From Platerodrilus igneus (Eukaryota > Arthropoda > Insecta > Coleoptera > Lycidae): 64,000 bases of DNA. A program made the position numbers and the translations under genes. Position 1 is the stretch's first letter. Each line of letters opens with the position of its first letter. Below, one piece after another: positions 31,606-43,045 of this stretch. Where the stretch lies: the NCBI GenBank assembly GCA_036346225.1, contig JARFIW010001346.1, positions 186,001-250,000 of the forward strand. Direction: 5' to 3'. The notes below the pieces were generated by a model. The model had not been told where the DNA came from. It searched no databases and worked only from the letters and a program-made list of their open reading frames with translations.

Positions 31606-34199
31606 GTTCGATAAGAATCACAGAGTTTAGTGAAAATATTACTACGAAATTGTACACCATTGTCCGCAATTAGATACTGAGGAGTACCATACACCAGGAA
31701 AATATTTTCCTCAATGGTTCGAGCAACCGCAGCGGCCGTAGACGCACGTAGAGGAAAGAAACAAGCATATTTTGTAAAACAATCGGCAACAACTAAAATG
31801 AAAGAATTTCCTTTAGAGGATCTAGGAAGAGGTCCGACAATATCAGTACATAGGACTTGCCAAGGACGAGTGGCAGTAGCACGAGGAGACATAAAGCCAG
31901 GAGGTTTCTTTTGTTCGACTTTGTGTGCAGAGCAAATTTTACAACGACGGACGTATCGAGCAACAGCGGCTCTAAGTTTAGGCCAATAGTAACGCATGGA
32001 AATTTTAGAGACAGTTTTGTGGACACCAGGGTGACCTGAAGTAGGTAGATCATGACTTTCGTATAGAACCCTATTCCGTTGTTCGCTGGGAACTACTAAC
32101 TTCCAATCGTCTTGAGGAGGTTGGAGCAAAGACTGTTTAGATTTTACATGTTTGTATAGTAATTCGTTTTCCACATGCCAGTTACTGTATAGTTTAGGAT
32201 TGGAATTAACACGAGTCCGTAGCTTAAGATACCAATGATCCAAAATTGGCAGAGTAATAGAAGATTTAAGAAAGTCATCAATTAAGTCAATTTTAGGTAC
32301 TGCGCGAGATAAGGCATCGGGGACGATGTTTTCTTTACCTTTACGATGTACGATGGGGAAGTTATATTGTTGTAGTCGTACAGACCAACGAGCTAAACGA
32401 CCGTTGGGGCTTTGTAGAATATTCAGCCAGATAAGCGAGTGGTGATCCGTGATCACAGTAAAGTGAGAACCCTCGATATAGGGACGAAATTTCTCAATTG
32501 CCCATATAACACCAAGACATTCTTTTTCGGTGGCGCTATAGTTGCGTTCCGCCTTTTTAAGAGAATAGCTAATGTAGCTAATGACTTTTTCGTCATCACC
32601 CTGTTGTTGAGTCAGCACAGCACTCAGACCAAAATCAGAGGCATCAGTCTGTATAGTAAAGGGCAAAGAAAAATCAGGACAACTCATCACTGGAGCCGTT
32701 ACCAAGTGTTCTTTCAGCAGCTTAAACGCCTGCTGACATTCCGAAGACCAATTAAATTTAGAATTTTTCTTAGTCAAAGCAGTAATTGGAGCAGTAAGAG
32801 CAGAAAAATTTAGGATAAAGCGACGATACCACGAGCACATACCAACTATGCGTCGTACTTCAGTTACAGTAGTAGGAGGAGGAAGATTAAGAATGGCCGA
32901 AACTTTTTCTGGGTCGACATGGAGTCCATGACGATTTACTACGTATCCCAGATAACGGAGTTCCGGTCGGCATATAATGCATTTATCTCTGCGAAGAGTA
33001 AGACCTGCAGAATTTAAACGAAAAAGCACTTTCTGTAGTACCACCAAATGTTGTTTGAAAGTAGGGGTAGCGATGATCACATCATCTAAGTATGCGAAAC
33101 AGAAAGGTTCGAGATCAGCACCAAGCACACGATCTATAAGTCGCTGAAATGTTGCTGGAGAATTATGAAGACCAAATGGCATTTTAGTAAACTGGTATAA
33201 ACCACTACCAGGCACCGTAAATGCAGTAATCGCCTTAGAATTAGAAGAAAGAGGTATTTGCCAATAAGCAGAGCGAATGTCCAAACTAGTTAAGAATTTT
33301 GCGTCTCTAAGACGGTCTAGAATCGTAGAAATATAAGGAAGGGGATAGGCATCTTTTTCTGTAACATCATTGACCTTTCTAAAATCGATGCAGAAACGAT
33401 ATGTGCCATCTTTCTTAGGCACCATAACAATAGGGCTAGACCAAGCGCTATTAGATGGTTCTACAACACCACTTTCTAGCATCTCATTCAGAGCTTGATT
33501 GACATGTCGAAGTACCGTAGGGGACATAGGATAATATCGTTGCTTGATAGGACTAGATGTAGTACGGATCTGATGTTCAATGAGATTAGTACAGTCCAAA
33601 GGTAAAGTATCATCTTTAGGAAACATCTGTTGGACTATACGAGACAATTCGGATTGTTGCATGATCGACAGATCGGAAAGAGCATTGATCTGACTGATCG
33701 AGACAGTAGAAGAAGAACCGAAAGTCCATTGACCCGTTCGAAAATCTGGGACAACACCCATCGATTTCCAGAAGTCAATGCCTAAGATCAGAGACTGAGA
33801 AATAGAAGGAACGACTAGGACGTCAAGAAGAATAGTTTTATTTTCGACCGACATGGGTAAAGTAAGTGACCCGAGAATGTCACAAGCTTGACCATTGGCT
33901 ACCGTACAGCTGTGGATCTCCGTTTGGGACAAAGGCAAAGAAAGAGAATAGAGAATATCCCAACCAGGACCACCAATAATCGTACGAGAAGCGCCAGAAT
34001 CAAGCAAACCCTTAAATTCGATGTCGAAAATAGTAACAGTAAGATAAGGTCTGTCGTCCTCACGAGAACTAGCTAAAATAAAATCCAGAACATATTTAGA
34101 TCGGTCATCAAAACCAGAGAATGGATTTTCTGAGGAAATAATAGGTACCGAGACAACTGTAGAAGGGATCGGGTCGGTTTCTCGGCTTAGCGACTCCAT
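31539..34199 (-). CDS. pol: Gypsy B Pol polyprotein (protease, RT, RNase H, integrase)
   Basis: 886 residues from ATG 34199. Protease GLLDSGASRTIIG (DSG at 67-69). RT: LDIRSAYWQIPLS (D307), KMPFGLHNSPATFQRLID, FAYLDDVIIAT (YLDD 370-373), all intact. RNase H: TDAS (D519), TEKE (558-561) and TDHH (D585). Integrase: HHCC zinc finger H716, H723, C753, C756, then TD at 785-786 and DNG at 846-848. After residue 865 the frame shifts (nonsense tail), and the remaining integrase is in the next frame. The start overlaps the end of gag by 13 bp in another frame, so translation likely needs frameshifting. Confidence 0.92.
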   Translation of the reverse strand: MESLSRETDPIPSTVVSVPIISSENPFSGFDDRSKYVLDFILASSREDDRPYLTVTIFDIEFKGLLDSGASRTIIGGPGWDILYSLSLPLSQTEIHSCTVANGQACDILGSLTLPMSVENKTILLDVLVVPSISQSLILGIDFWKSMGVVPDFRTGQWTFGSSSTVSISQINALSDLSIMQQSELSRIVQQMFPKDDTLPLDCTNLIEHQIRTTSSPIKQRYYPMSPTVLRHVNQALNEMLESGVVEPSNSAWSSPIVMVPKKDGTYRFCIDFRKVNDVTEKDAYPLPYISTILDRLRDAKFLTSLDIRSAYWQIPLSSNSKAITAFTVPGSGLYQFTKMPFGLHNSPATFQRLIDRVLGADLEPFCFAYLDDVIIATPTFKQHLVVLQKVLFRLNSAGLTLRRDKCIICRPELRYLGYVVNRHGLHVDPEKVSAILNLPPPTTVTEVRRIVGMCSWYRRFILNFSALTAPITALTKKNSKFNWSSECQQAFKLLKEHLVTAPVMSCPDFSLPFTIQTDASDFGLSAVLTQQQGDDEKVISYISYSLKKAERNYSATEKECLGVIWAIEKFRPYIEGSHFTVITDHHSLIWLNILQSPNGRLARWSVRLQQYNFPIVHRKGKENIVPDALSRAVPKIDLIDDFLKSSITLPILDHWYLKLRTRVNSNPKLYSNWHVENELLYKHVKSKQSLLQPPQDDWKLVVPSEQRNRVLYESHDLPTSGHPGVHKTVSKISMRYYWPKLRAAVARYVRRCKICSAHKVEQKKPPGFMSPRATATRPWQVLCTDIVGPLPRSSKGNSFILVVADCFTKYACFFPLRASTAAAVARTIEENIFLVYGTPQYLIADNGVQFRSNIFTKLCDSYRTKFCLMLAIILRRIRPNVLIES

Positions 34200-35632
34200 C
34201 GGTAGTTTAAATTCTTGTTACAACTCGTACAATTGGTACGGGTAACATTAGGTTTACCACAACCATAGCAATGAAGTATTTGAGGTTTAGTACAGGAAGG
34301 AGACTTGTGTTCTCGTTGGCCACAGTTCCAACAGGTAACGGAAGAATTAGAAATATTTTTAGGAGCATCACTTGCACCAGGTGTAAATGTTTTCGAAGTA
34401 GTAACACCAGAATGGGGAGGGACATAAGCAGAAGTAAGTTTGCTGCGGACCGCAGAACCTGTATAAGCTAAGTCAGGCTCTAGGAGTTGAGAAAAGTTCA
34501 GAGCAGGAGGAGACTTGAAACTATCGGCTTGTATTTTGCGCTGTTCTAGTCTGCGACCTACACGCAAAAGTTCCGTAATAGTATTCAGATCAAGCAAAGC
34601 TAATTTGGTTTGGTAGAAAGGGGTAAGATTTGGTAAAATAATTTCGAGTTTCTGTGGTTCAGAGAGAGAGATTGTTAGACGAGCAAATAAATTTTCCATC
34701 GTAGCTAAATATACACCCATAGACTCTGAGGGACCCATAGTACGTTGCTTTATTTCCTCTAAAAGTTTTTCGTTGTAATTAACGGGTTGAAATACTTCCT
34801 TTAATAGTCGAATAACATCTTGCCAATTAGTTAGGGATTTTCTATGCGCTCTGAATAAAATTAAAGCTTTTCCCGAAAGTAAGTCTGATGCCGAAGAAAA
34901 TAGTTGAGAAGCAGAAACGTTGCGTGCCGAGCATAATTCGTCCACGCGTAATAGAAATGCATTTAAAGACATACGGTCATCACCCGAAAATTTTAAGTCC
35001 CATTTAGACACCAGCTGTCCATAACCAGACGTAGCAATTGATTTAGAAATAGATATAGGTATAGGTAATTCATCAGAAGATTCAGCAGAAGTAAAATCAT
35101 CCTCAGTATCAGTAGTAGTCGGATTAATAGTAGCCGTAGAAACAAGTGGTGCCCTAGGTGAAGTGGAAGAACGTCTAAAGCGACGGTATAACCTATCGCA
35201 ATCACTGCGTAAATTACTAACACATAGCAACAACTTTCGCTGTATGACTGTTTCAGCGTCAGAAGTAACATTCATGCGTTGGATTCTCCCTTTGAGATGC
35301 ATAGCAAGGCTAATAATACATTTGCCGTCGGCAGTTGAAATATCACCATTAAAATCTTTACTCTTCGTAGTTAATTCAATTAAACCTTCAGTCACGGCTT
35401 TATTATCAGTCTGAAAATCGATACCAGATTTAAGTGGACTTAGAGTTTCAGAAGATTCCATTTTCAAAATATTCCTAAAGGATTTACGAAGTTCGGATAC
35501 AGGTACCTTTGCATCGAACCCACGAAAACCGACTTCATATTTGAGTTCAGCTTCATGTAAACGATCAACTTTTAATTTCCAATAGTCCCCCATTACTACA
35601 GAATCAACAAACACCCAAATATTTAAAGACAC
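34187..35632 (-). CDS. gag: Gypsy B Gag
   Basis: 481 residues from ATG 35632. The middle (about 205-390) is a Retrotrans_gag-type capsid: WDLKFSGDDRMSLNAFLLRVD, LLSGKALILFRAHRKSLTNW, LLKEVFQPVNYNEKLLEEIK. The C-terminus has one perfect zinc knuckle CWNCGQREHKSPSC (434-447) and a second Cys-rich motif CYGCGKPNVTRTNC (455-468) lacking the His. Forms the particle and packages RNA. The start lies about 130 bp after the PBS. Another possible start is ATG 35590 (MGDYW); the frame is open in either case. Confidence 0.9.
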   Translation of the reverse strand: MSLNIWVFVDSVVMGDYWKLKVDRLHEAELKYEVGFRGFDAKVPVSELRKSFRNILKMESSETLSPLKSGIDFQTDNKAVTEGLIELTTKSKDFNGDISTADGKCIISLAMHLKGRIQRMNVTSDAETVIQRKLLLCVSNLRSDCDRLYRRFRRSSTSPRAPLVSTATINPTTTDTEDDFTSAESSDELPIPISISKSIATSGYGQLVSKWDLKFSGDDRMSLNAFLLRVDELCSARNVSASQLFSSASDLLSGKALILFRAHRKSLTNWQDVIRLLKEVFQPVNYNEKLLEEIKQRTMGPSESMGVYLATMENLFARLTISLSEPQKLEIILPNLTPFYQTKLALLDLNTITELLRVGRRLEQRKIQADSFKSPPALNFSQLLEPDLAYTGSAVRSKLTSAYVPPHSGVTTSKTFTPGASDAPKNISNSSVTCWNCGQREHKSPSCTKPQILHCYGCGKPNVTRTNCTSCNKNLNYRWSR

Positions 35633-35760
35633 AAAAACGAATTATTAGGCTTGTTCGATAGAGAAACTAAATCAACGAAATAACTAAATACTAAACAAAA
35701 TCCAGTTCAAACGAGAAGGAGAAAAAAAATAATTTCGAGCCCCACGTTCATCGAGGCCCA

Positions 35761-35772
35761 CGTTAGGCGCCA
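35761..35772 (-). promoter_or_regulatory. Gypsy B primer-binding site
   Basis: Minus strand TGGCGCCTAACG, 8 bases from the LTR end. It is close to the TGGCGCCCAACG seen in many Gypsy elements. A second PBS-like copy (TGGCGCCCAACGTGG) lies inside the LTR at 35801-35816. Confidence 0.75.
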
Positions 35773-35780
35773 AAAATGTA

Positions 35781-37594
35781 TGTTATGTTTTTCGAGGCAG
35801 CCACGTTGGGCGCCAAATTTATGCTACGTTGGCTCGTAGCCGTGCGTAACACATGAAAAAAACAAAGAAATGACCGGGCTCAATCGGAGATTAAGGGGGG
35901 TTGTAGAAAGCAGACCAACATATAAGGTACGCGGCTGTAAGGAGTTAGTAACAATACCTGCAAAGAAAAGAAAATTAGAATAGCAAACCTGCAATAAAAA
36001 AAAAATTAGTCCTGCAAACCTGAAATAAAGAAAAAGCATTGCATGCTGATAGAGCATAGATTGTTCAGTACTTTGTAAAATGTAAAAAAACTGTTTGGAT
36101 AATCTATATAATATAACAACGGTAAAAGCAATATAAAAATTTTTAGTACAAAGTGAGGTGATATTGGGGAGTAGCAGAAACGTTTCCTCACACACCAATT
36201 AAACATAAATCAAACAAAATTTTAACAAAAAAATAAATAGGTAAGCACAATTGATATGAGTCATCCAGTATTGTTGATTCTTCTTTTTTGTTTTTCAAAT
36301 AGCATGCAAGTCTATGGTAAAAGGTATCAGAACGACAAAGATATGGCAAAACAAACGGATAGATATTTAAAGTAATAACAAGTAGGAAATAGTTCAACTT
36401 ACAAAAAGGTCCTTCAGTAACGCTTCCTTGCAATTGAAGTGTGGGATTCACGATGTCCGGCACTAACGCAGCACTTCACCCTTGACTGGGAGGGTGTTGA
36501 TGGAACTTATCACACGTTACCCTAATCACACCTACGTATTTCACTCGTGTTAGCAGCATACATTATCACGCGACGGAACTATGTAGCATTGATAAATTTC
36601 TTGTTAATTCTATTTCCTGAGACAATAATTTCGAAATATTTTGTAGCACTAGTTTAATTTCAACTGGGACCAAATGTATATTATTTTCATCAACATCTTA
36701 AAAGCAGGGAGAAACTTCAACCAATACCTTTGTAAACCGGTAATCTGTTATATTTCGCAAATAACGAAATTTGCGCAAGCAACGATCTATTTTAGATTCT
36801 TTGGGGTTAGAAAATTCAGAAACTACAGTATCAACTGTATTTGGATAATCCAAAGTATGCACTACTCTGATAAAAAAACAAGGGGGCCGCGAAACTAGAT
36901 CGCATACACAGTTTAAATATCAAAAGACGAAGCACCAACAAAAAAACCACAATGAGTAAAGCACGTGTATCACTAAAGTACGTCCGTCAAATGTTCCGTA
37001 AAACACGCGTGCAGGTCGAGTTTAACAAGTTCTACCACTTTTATTTCCAACCGAAACTCAACAAAAAAACAATTAGTAAGGCACGCGTAAGCAATAAAAC
37101 CGTCCGTCAAATGTCCTTAAAAACACGTTCGCCTATAAACCATACTACTTCAATCGGAATTAGCACTCCACTTTCTACAGTTAATATACAACTTTGATTT
37201 CACAAGAAAAACAACTAAAATCGTGCCATGCTTGTTCCTGAACAATTCGAAAATTGTTACCGCATTAATTCTCACTATTGTCAAAGCAAAGAAGAAGCAG
37301 TATTTTTCAACGTAATTAATATATAGGAACCAAGAACAAAACTACAACTACTCATCTGTTTATTCAACTCGTTCTATTACAACCTCTTATCGTCTATTAG
37401 CTAGACTTGTATATCCACATAAGGAACAAAATCTATACGAACGGCCAGACAAGAACGATGCAATCCACTCATTATAATACGACACATTCGCCTAAGGAGT
37501 TAATAAATATAAAATATAGAAATAGTAGTTACAAAAATGTATTTACTAATTTGGAAAAAGCGTAAAATGTTAAGCTATGAAAATGCACATTACA
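35781..37594 (-). repeat. Gypsy B 5' LTR
   Basis: Copy of 28353-30168, a few percent or less different by eye. Followed on + by AGTC at 37595-37598. Confidence 0.88.
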
Positions 37595-38428
37595 AGTCTC
37601 TGAACAAAATGTGGAACGAATCCGTACATCTTGTATTAGTAGCCCTAAAAAGTCATTGGCAAAGCAAAGCTTGGAGTTGTGAATACCTAAGCCTACCGTG
37701 TACATGGTGATGCGAAAGAGGTTTCATTACGTGGTTATAATATTCAACTTCTGCATGAAATCAAGCCCAATGACAAAGTGAAAAAAAATCGATTTAGCAG
37801 TCTACATTTTGAACAGGATTGAAAAAAATGGGAACTTCCTAGAAAATGTTATGTTTTCAGATGAGACGACTTTTCACGTAAGTGGGTCTGTCAACCAACA
37901 CAACTGTAGGATTTGGGGTCTGAGTCCACCGCATGAATTCATATAACATCAGGGAGACTCTATCGAAATTAATGTTTGGTGTGGATTGATGCATGATCGC
38001 ATCGTAAAACCTTTCATCTTCGCAGAGAAGACAATTAATGGGGATATTTATTGTGAAATGCTTAAACTATACGTTTTGCCACAGATACATGATATCAAAC
38101 TAGAAAAGGGACCGATTGTTTTCCAACAAGATGACGCGCCACCTCACTATAGCAACCGTGTCCATGATGCGTTGAACTTGCGTTTCTCGACAGATAGATT
38201 GGTAGACGTGAGCCGATTGCATGGCCACCAAGCAGCCCAGATCTGACTCCACTAAATTTTTTTGAGGATATGTAAAAAACATTGTCTATTCCGAAAAGAT
38301 ACGTATCATTGATCATCTGAGGGAGAAGATTGTTGCAGCTGTAGCATCCGTCACGCCTGATATGCTGCTGAATACCTGGGAAGAAACTGATTATCGTTTA
38401 GAGGTTTTCACGGTAATATCGATGAATT
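37595..38428 (+). pseudogene. mariner transposase, catalytic part
   Basis: SEQNVERI-type start, KSLAKQSLELGIPKPTVYMV (second helix-turn-helix), then NFLENVMFSDETTFHVSG (first catalytic Asp), MHDRIVKPFIFAEKTINGD, and GPIVFQQDDAPPHYSNRV (second Asp). The PPRSPDLTPLDFF-like segment survives in shifted frames at 38222-38270. Stops and shifts near 37820, 37947 and 38244. Matches the second half of the protein started at 28150. Confidence 0.78.
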
Positions 38429-38429
38429 A

Positions 38430-39785
38430 GTAGGTAAGGTATGTCCCTTAAGGGGTACGATGACATTAGGTGCTCCGGGGATAGCTCGCAAGAGACTTGA
38501 TAGGTCGCAGGTCCGTTAGAATGGTAGGTGGACCACAAGGGACGGAAAATAGTCGTAATAGTTGGAGCTTGAAAGAAGAATGAAAGCGCCAGGAACTGGA
38601 GCAATAGCAACAACCACGAGAATTGTTCCACGTTCTCGGAAGGTTCCCAAGGTAACCCACTATACCGGAAAAATAATAATAATAACTACAGACTAAAGCA
38701 TTACATATAATCAAAAAAGTATGGTCCAAAGTTATAACACACAGACATATACATTAAGGTACTCTACAAAAGGGTTCACGTAACGTAACCCAGTGGGACA
38801 ACGGTAATACCCCTAAACACTAGTACTGAGATTAAATATTTCAAGTTCCAATATGTAAAATAACTATCATTAAAAGTAACTGAGTGCTACATCTTTACAC
38901 GGGCATAGATGTAACAGCAACTTCCGTTCGCACCATCCAGGGGTCGGTAGACGAACTTTGTTGAAATAGGAATCCTGGGGTCCAGTACGTGAAGTTACAT
39001 TCACAACAACATAGAACGTATAACAAAGGAATCCAATCTATAACCTAAGTCTAAGACAGGACGTAAGAAATTAGCAACAAATGGTACGACACCAGTACAA
39101 GGAAGCACAAGCACCCTGCAAATTCATAATACAATTAGATTCGAAACACGATTAGGCAGAACAGAAAGTACAAAACTACTTCCCACCAGATGTGGGAATA
39201 AGAATAATCAGGTGTTCTTCACACTTTCCATAATTTAATTACATATTATAGTTGACAGAAGGCAATCAAATCCGCTAAAGCGTAATTACTATTCCACATT
39301 AAACACAAAATGGCATCAGTAAATATCAACCCAAAATGCTTGCAAAAATCCGCAATAAGTGCGTTTCAAACAACTGCAGCATTCCAAGTAGAACCTTCTT
39401 CAAATGATGACGGCACCAATAATAATTATTATCCACATGAATTCGATGCATATTTAAATATTGAACTGATAACAAAGTTTACTCTATCAAACAACTTTTT
39501 ACAGTATTAATGCAGAAAGTATTGGTTCTAACAATTACAAGGTATCAATATAATCAAGGTTACAACCAACAAGTTTAATGAAATGAAAAATATTAAAGCG
39601 AGATAACTGCGTGTGCAGCATAAAATTACAGAAATTAGAATGCGCCAGGGCAAGACGTTACAAGGTGGCCAGGGCAACAAATGGTGCACATATAGAACTT
39701 TATTAGATATCAAAAAAACTTGAGAAGATTCTCTTTAATACTATATAGGTTTAATAACTATTATTTTAACTTTACTGTGTACAAA
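38430..39785. other. unassigned 1.36 kb inside mariner
   Basis: Mixed, more GC-rich sequence between the transposase end and the right TIR. No open frame with family features, no inverted ends and no target duplication noted. May be a solo LTR or another insertion. Confidence 0.35.
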
Positions 39786-39790
39786 TATAG

Positions 39791-39826
39791 CTTTAAATCA
39801 AGGAGTTCTTTTATAAACTCCCTGTA
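39791..39826 (-). repeat. mariner right terminal inverted repeat
   Basis: TTTAAATCAAGGAGTTCTTT...CCCTGTA, inverted copy of 27949-27984. Confidence 0.85.
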
Positions 39827-39828
39827 TA

Positions 39829-40205
39829 ATTGGGTTTACAGGCACCAAGTTTTGTGATCAACAATAACGCCATCATGGTTCATTAATAGTATCAGCATGC
39901 GATAGCTCTAATTCTTGTCACTAAATTCTACTATATTCCGACTTGAAACTACTAATAAAATGTACTTTTGGATGTGAGAATATTTGTATAACGCACCCTC
40001 CTAATCATTGCCGTTATAACTCAACTACGCTACTGCCATTACGTTTCTGCGCAATGTGTAAAATGGTATTGGTTACTTCTTAAAGTGAAATGCCTTCACT
40101 ACACTTAGGATAATTTACCAAGACTGGCGATGGTATTTCGACAGGTCTGCAACTGCATATGAAAGTGAAAAGTATGTTGCATGTAAACGTGAAAAATTAG
40201 ATTTT
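39829..40205. other. stretch without recognised feature
   Basis: Nothing supported between mariner and the next LTR-like repeat. Confidence 0.4.
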
Positions 40206-40420
40206 GTGAAAAATCGTCAAAACTACACGTCTTAATCTTCTTAAGAATCAAGCTCGGAAGACAGCACTTTCCTAAATAACTGAGTATTTCCACAGAGTTA
40301 AATTTATATCTTTTAATAAAGCTGATATTTTTGTCAAAACTAACTAACGCACGCTATTCAAAGACTGAACAATATATGCATGGCAATTCTAACATCCTTT
40401 CCACCTTGAATTACCAACAT
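40206..40420 (-). repeat. BEL relic 3' LTR (visible part)
   Basis: About 80% similar by eye to 45466-45665 in the same orientation. True ends are unclear. Confidence 0.5.
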
Positions 40421-40559
40421 ACAAATAAGGGGTAAATCAACATCCTAAATCATAATAAGTGTCGCTTTGAATAAACAGATTCAATCTATCTAGAGCGAGC
40501 ACTTTTATCCTACTGGTAGGGCTCATGGTAGTGTAGTTTACAGGCCTACGCTGCTGTAG

Positions 40560-41425
40560 AGGGTTTACATTACAGTATTTCGCATTTCGTCTTCTGTATT
40601 TTCTTTATTATCTAGTATTTCCTTCACATGCTTTTCAGATAAAATTGAAATTCTCTGTTGGAATTTCAAAGGATACAATTGCGGTACAGCACATATACAC
40701 TCGCCACCTCATGTCAGCAATCGAGTAACACGAGTTTCTCCATCTCTAAAAGCGGCCAATAGATGCGTTTAACCTTGTCGCTTCCTACTAAAACCACACT
40801 ATTTTCTTCAATTAGATCGTTTTTTGAGTTGTTGCAGAACGTAACTGAAAACTTAGATACTCGTTACGGAAACGCTGACGCAAGCTACTTTTCAAATTCT
40901 GCATATACCGAAAGTGTTTATTCAAGTTTTTCGTATCAATTTAGTCAATACTCAATATTTCGGAGCTGTGTACGTACAACTTTTAAAAACATTGCTGGAG
41001 TCAAAAAGATTAAATCATTACCGTCTTCTCGGAAATTAATGATCCCTCACAATCGCATAATATTGTGTGAACCTCTTCATAATACAATACCGATTTCCTA
41101 GAACTCGCTTCAGGAAATCCTTAACTATTCGTATCAACCGCTCCTACCATTGCAATACTAATAACCGACGAGGTGTACAACCTCTGGATGGCAAACGGCA
41201 GGGCACATGTCACATGAAATATAATACCATTGATGTGGGCTGTTCAATGTTCGAATTTCTTTTACTCAATTAGTGATAAAAGTACCCCATCGATCATATG
41301 TTTTAATCCAGAACAATGCACTCATGGAGTCCGACCAATAAATGACACGCATCGACTCGGAATTTTAACTTTTCTGTGCACTTTTCATTAAGCGAGTAGA
41401 AATACAACATGCAAGTATCTCCCGG
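40560..41425 (-). pseudogene. pol: BEL relic RNase H end fused to Pol C-terminus
   Basis: Minus strand from 41400: YWSDSMSALFWIKTYDRWGTF is the BEL RNase H motif, followed by PSRGCTPRRLL. Directly after it comes ERLIRIVKDFLKR, which belongs to the far end of integrase, so the integrase core has been deleted. The terminal SDKVKRIYWPL-like and FQQRISIL pieces are the usual BEL Pol tail. Many stops. The plus-strand frame at 40763-41101 is its shadow. Confidence 0.6.
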
Positions 41426-41431
41426 GGTATA

Positions 41432-43043
41432 CACTGAGAAAAGTGATTTGGTTGATACAACCAATTCTGTTGTTTTAAAGAGTAAAGCATTTGATCAAGT
41501 ATTTTTTTAGTTGTTCTAAACGAAACTATATTCACTGAACCGCTTGTAGATGGTTAAACTAATATCAAAAATTAGTTGACTTAAATTTGTTTGTTTGAAT
41601 GCATAATAACAGTTGGTTAATAAAAAAATGCAAAAGTGAATTTCATTGAACATCAGTCGTATTTAATTCAAACTAATATTGTCAACAAATTTCATATTTT
41701 AGTCCAATACTACATTGATGTTGAAAAAAATTCATTTTAGTTAAATGAATGCTGAAAAAAGTGTCAAATGAACACGTTTTGTAACAAATTTAACATTGAA
41801 ACAAACGTACTCTAGCTTGTTGATTTAAATAAACTAAGATTGCCAAATCAAACGTCGAGGTTATTTGTTGAACGCAACGGTATTTAGCACGTCTCCGATG
41901 TTGCTGCTAACCTTCGACTGCGACACTTCAACATGGCGTCAAGCGTTACTTAGCATTGTTTATTGTGTTAGTTTCCATAAAAGTATTTCAACTAACTATA
42001 AAAATACATGGAAGATAAATTTAGTATGCTGTACTATGTTTAAACAAAATCTTTTCGTCTAAAAACACGTAAGTACCTTTTTATAAATTGGTCTCATTGC
42101 CCATAACTAAATGCCGTTGTTTTTATTCAACTATATAACCGAACGTTTAACTTCAAAGACCAATGGCAATCTCAAAGAATAAACAAACTTTCAATAATCA
42201 GTGTCAGTTTTATAAAATTGAAGTGGAAGCTAAACTGAAAATTATGCAGGATGAACTAGAGTTAATGTAACATTGAAGGTGAGATTTGATTCAATATCCA
42301 ACTTGATCATGTGACTGAATGAAGTTATTTTAAACCAATATTTTTTTAAAATCTGTTAGGGATGAACAAACTCATTTGTTGATCGCCAAGTTGTATTAAA
42401 AAAATTGATTAAAATAACTTCATTAAGCCGGAATCGATCAAGCTGAATATTGAATCAAACCACCTTGGATGTTTAAACTAATTCTATTTCTAAACAATGT
42501 ACAACGCAACGAAATTATTGATTTGACAGCTAAATGTTTCAATTGAACACAATAAAAGTTTGATTAAACCACAAATGTTATTACTTGAACCCTTATTAGC
42601 CACTTAGCTTAATAATTATTAACTGTGCTCACATATGGGTTAGTTAAACCAATGACCCTTTTTGGTTAGTGGAAAGATTTGAATAGTTTGTTTTAATGCT
42701 GCAAACACTTTCAAGTATTTGCTTCAATGATTTTTATATGTATGTGGGATATTCAACGTGTTGATTTAACATAACAGTTTATTTGATAAAAGTATTAAAT
42801 AATTCAAATCAAACCTACAAGCAATTGAAGAAACGATACCTAACATTCAAGTTACATTAATTGCGATTTGAGTAAATGCCATAATTATTGTAGTACAAAT
42901 TTAGGTTTGTTTGCTTCAAAATCTGTTTTCCAACATTTTATTACGTTCTATTTAATGCATATAGATCACTGTTTATATACAAAGCAAAATTCTAATTGAA
43001 TCAACTAATTTTCAGTTGAAGCAACAAAATCTTTTTCTCAGTG
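41432..43043. mobile_element. TA-flanked MITE-like element, 1.6 kb
   Basis: Ends CACTGAGAAAA...TTTTCTCAGTG are inverted, with similarity running on for about 20-25 bp, and TA lies at each side (41430-41431, 43044-43045). It interrupts BEL pol. The interior is very AT-rich with no open frame. The TA target suggests Tc1/mariner-type mobilisation. Confidence 0.7.
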
Positions 43044-43045
43044 TA

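Larger units (their letters stand above)
28353..37594 (-). mobile_element. Gypsy B: near-intact Ty3/Gypsy retrotransposon
   Basis: Near-identical 1.81-kb LTRs (28353-30168 and 35781-37594), target duplication AGTC on both sides, primer-binding site, Gag, Pol with all enzymatic domains and polypurine tract, all oriented to the minus strand. The one visible fatal lesion is a frameshift near 31610 in the integrase. No envelope-like frame was recognised between integrase and the 3' LTR. LTR similarity shows a recent insertion. Confidence 0.9.
27949..39826 (+). mobile_element. mariner-like DNA transposon (DUF4817-type), split by Gypsy B
   Basis: Ends are inverted copies starting TACAGGGAGTTTATAAAAGA, about 36 bp, with TA on both sides (27947-27948, 39827-39828), the standard Tc1/mariner target. 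The transposase on the + strand has the helix-turn-helix and DDE pieces of insect mariner-like proteins with a DUF4817 domain. Removing Gypsy B (9242 bp plus 4) leaves about 2.6 kb, twice a usual mariner; the surplus is 38430-39785. Confidence 0.8.

Noticed and set aside
32439..32813. Plus-strand frames within Gypsy B pol (also 31714-32053, 33888-34076)
   Set aside because: Shadows of the long minus-strand Pol frame.
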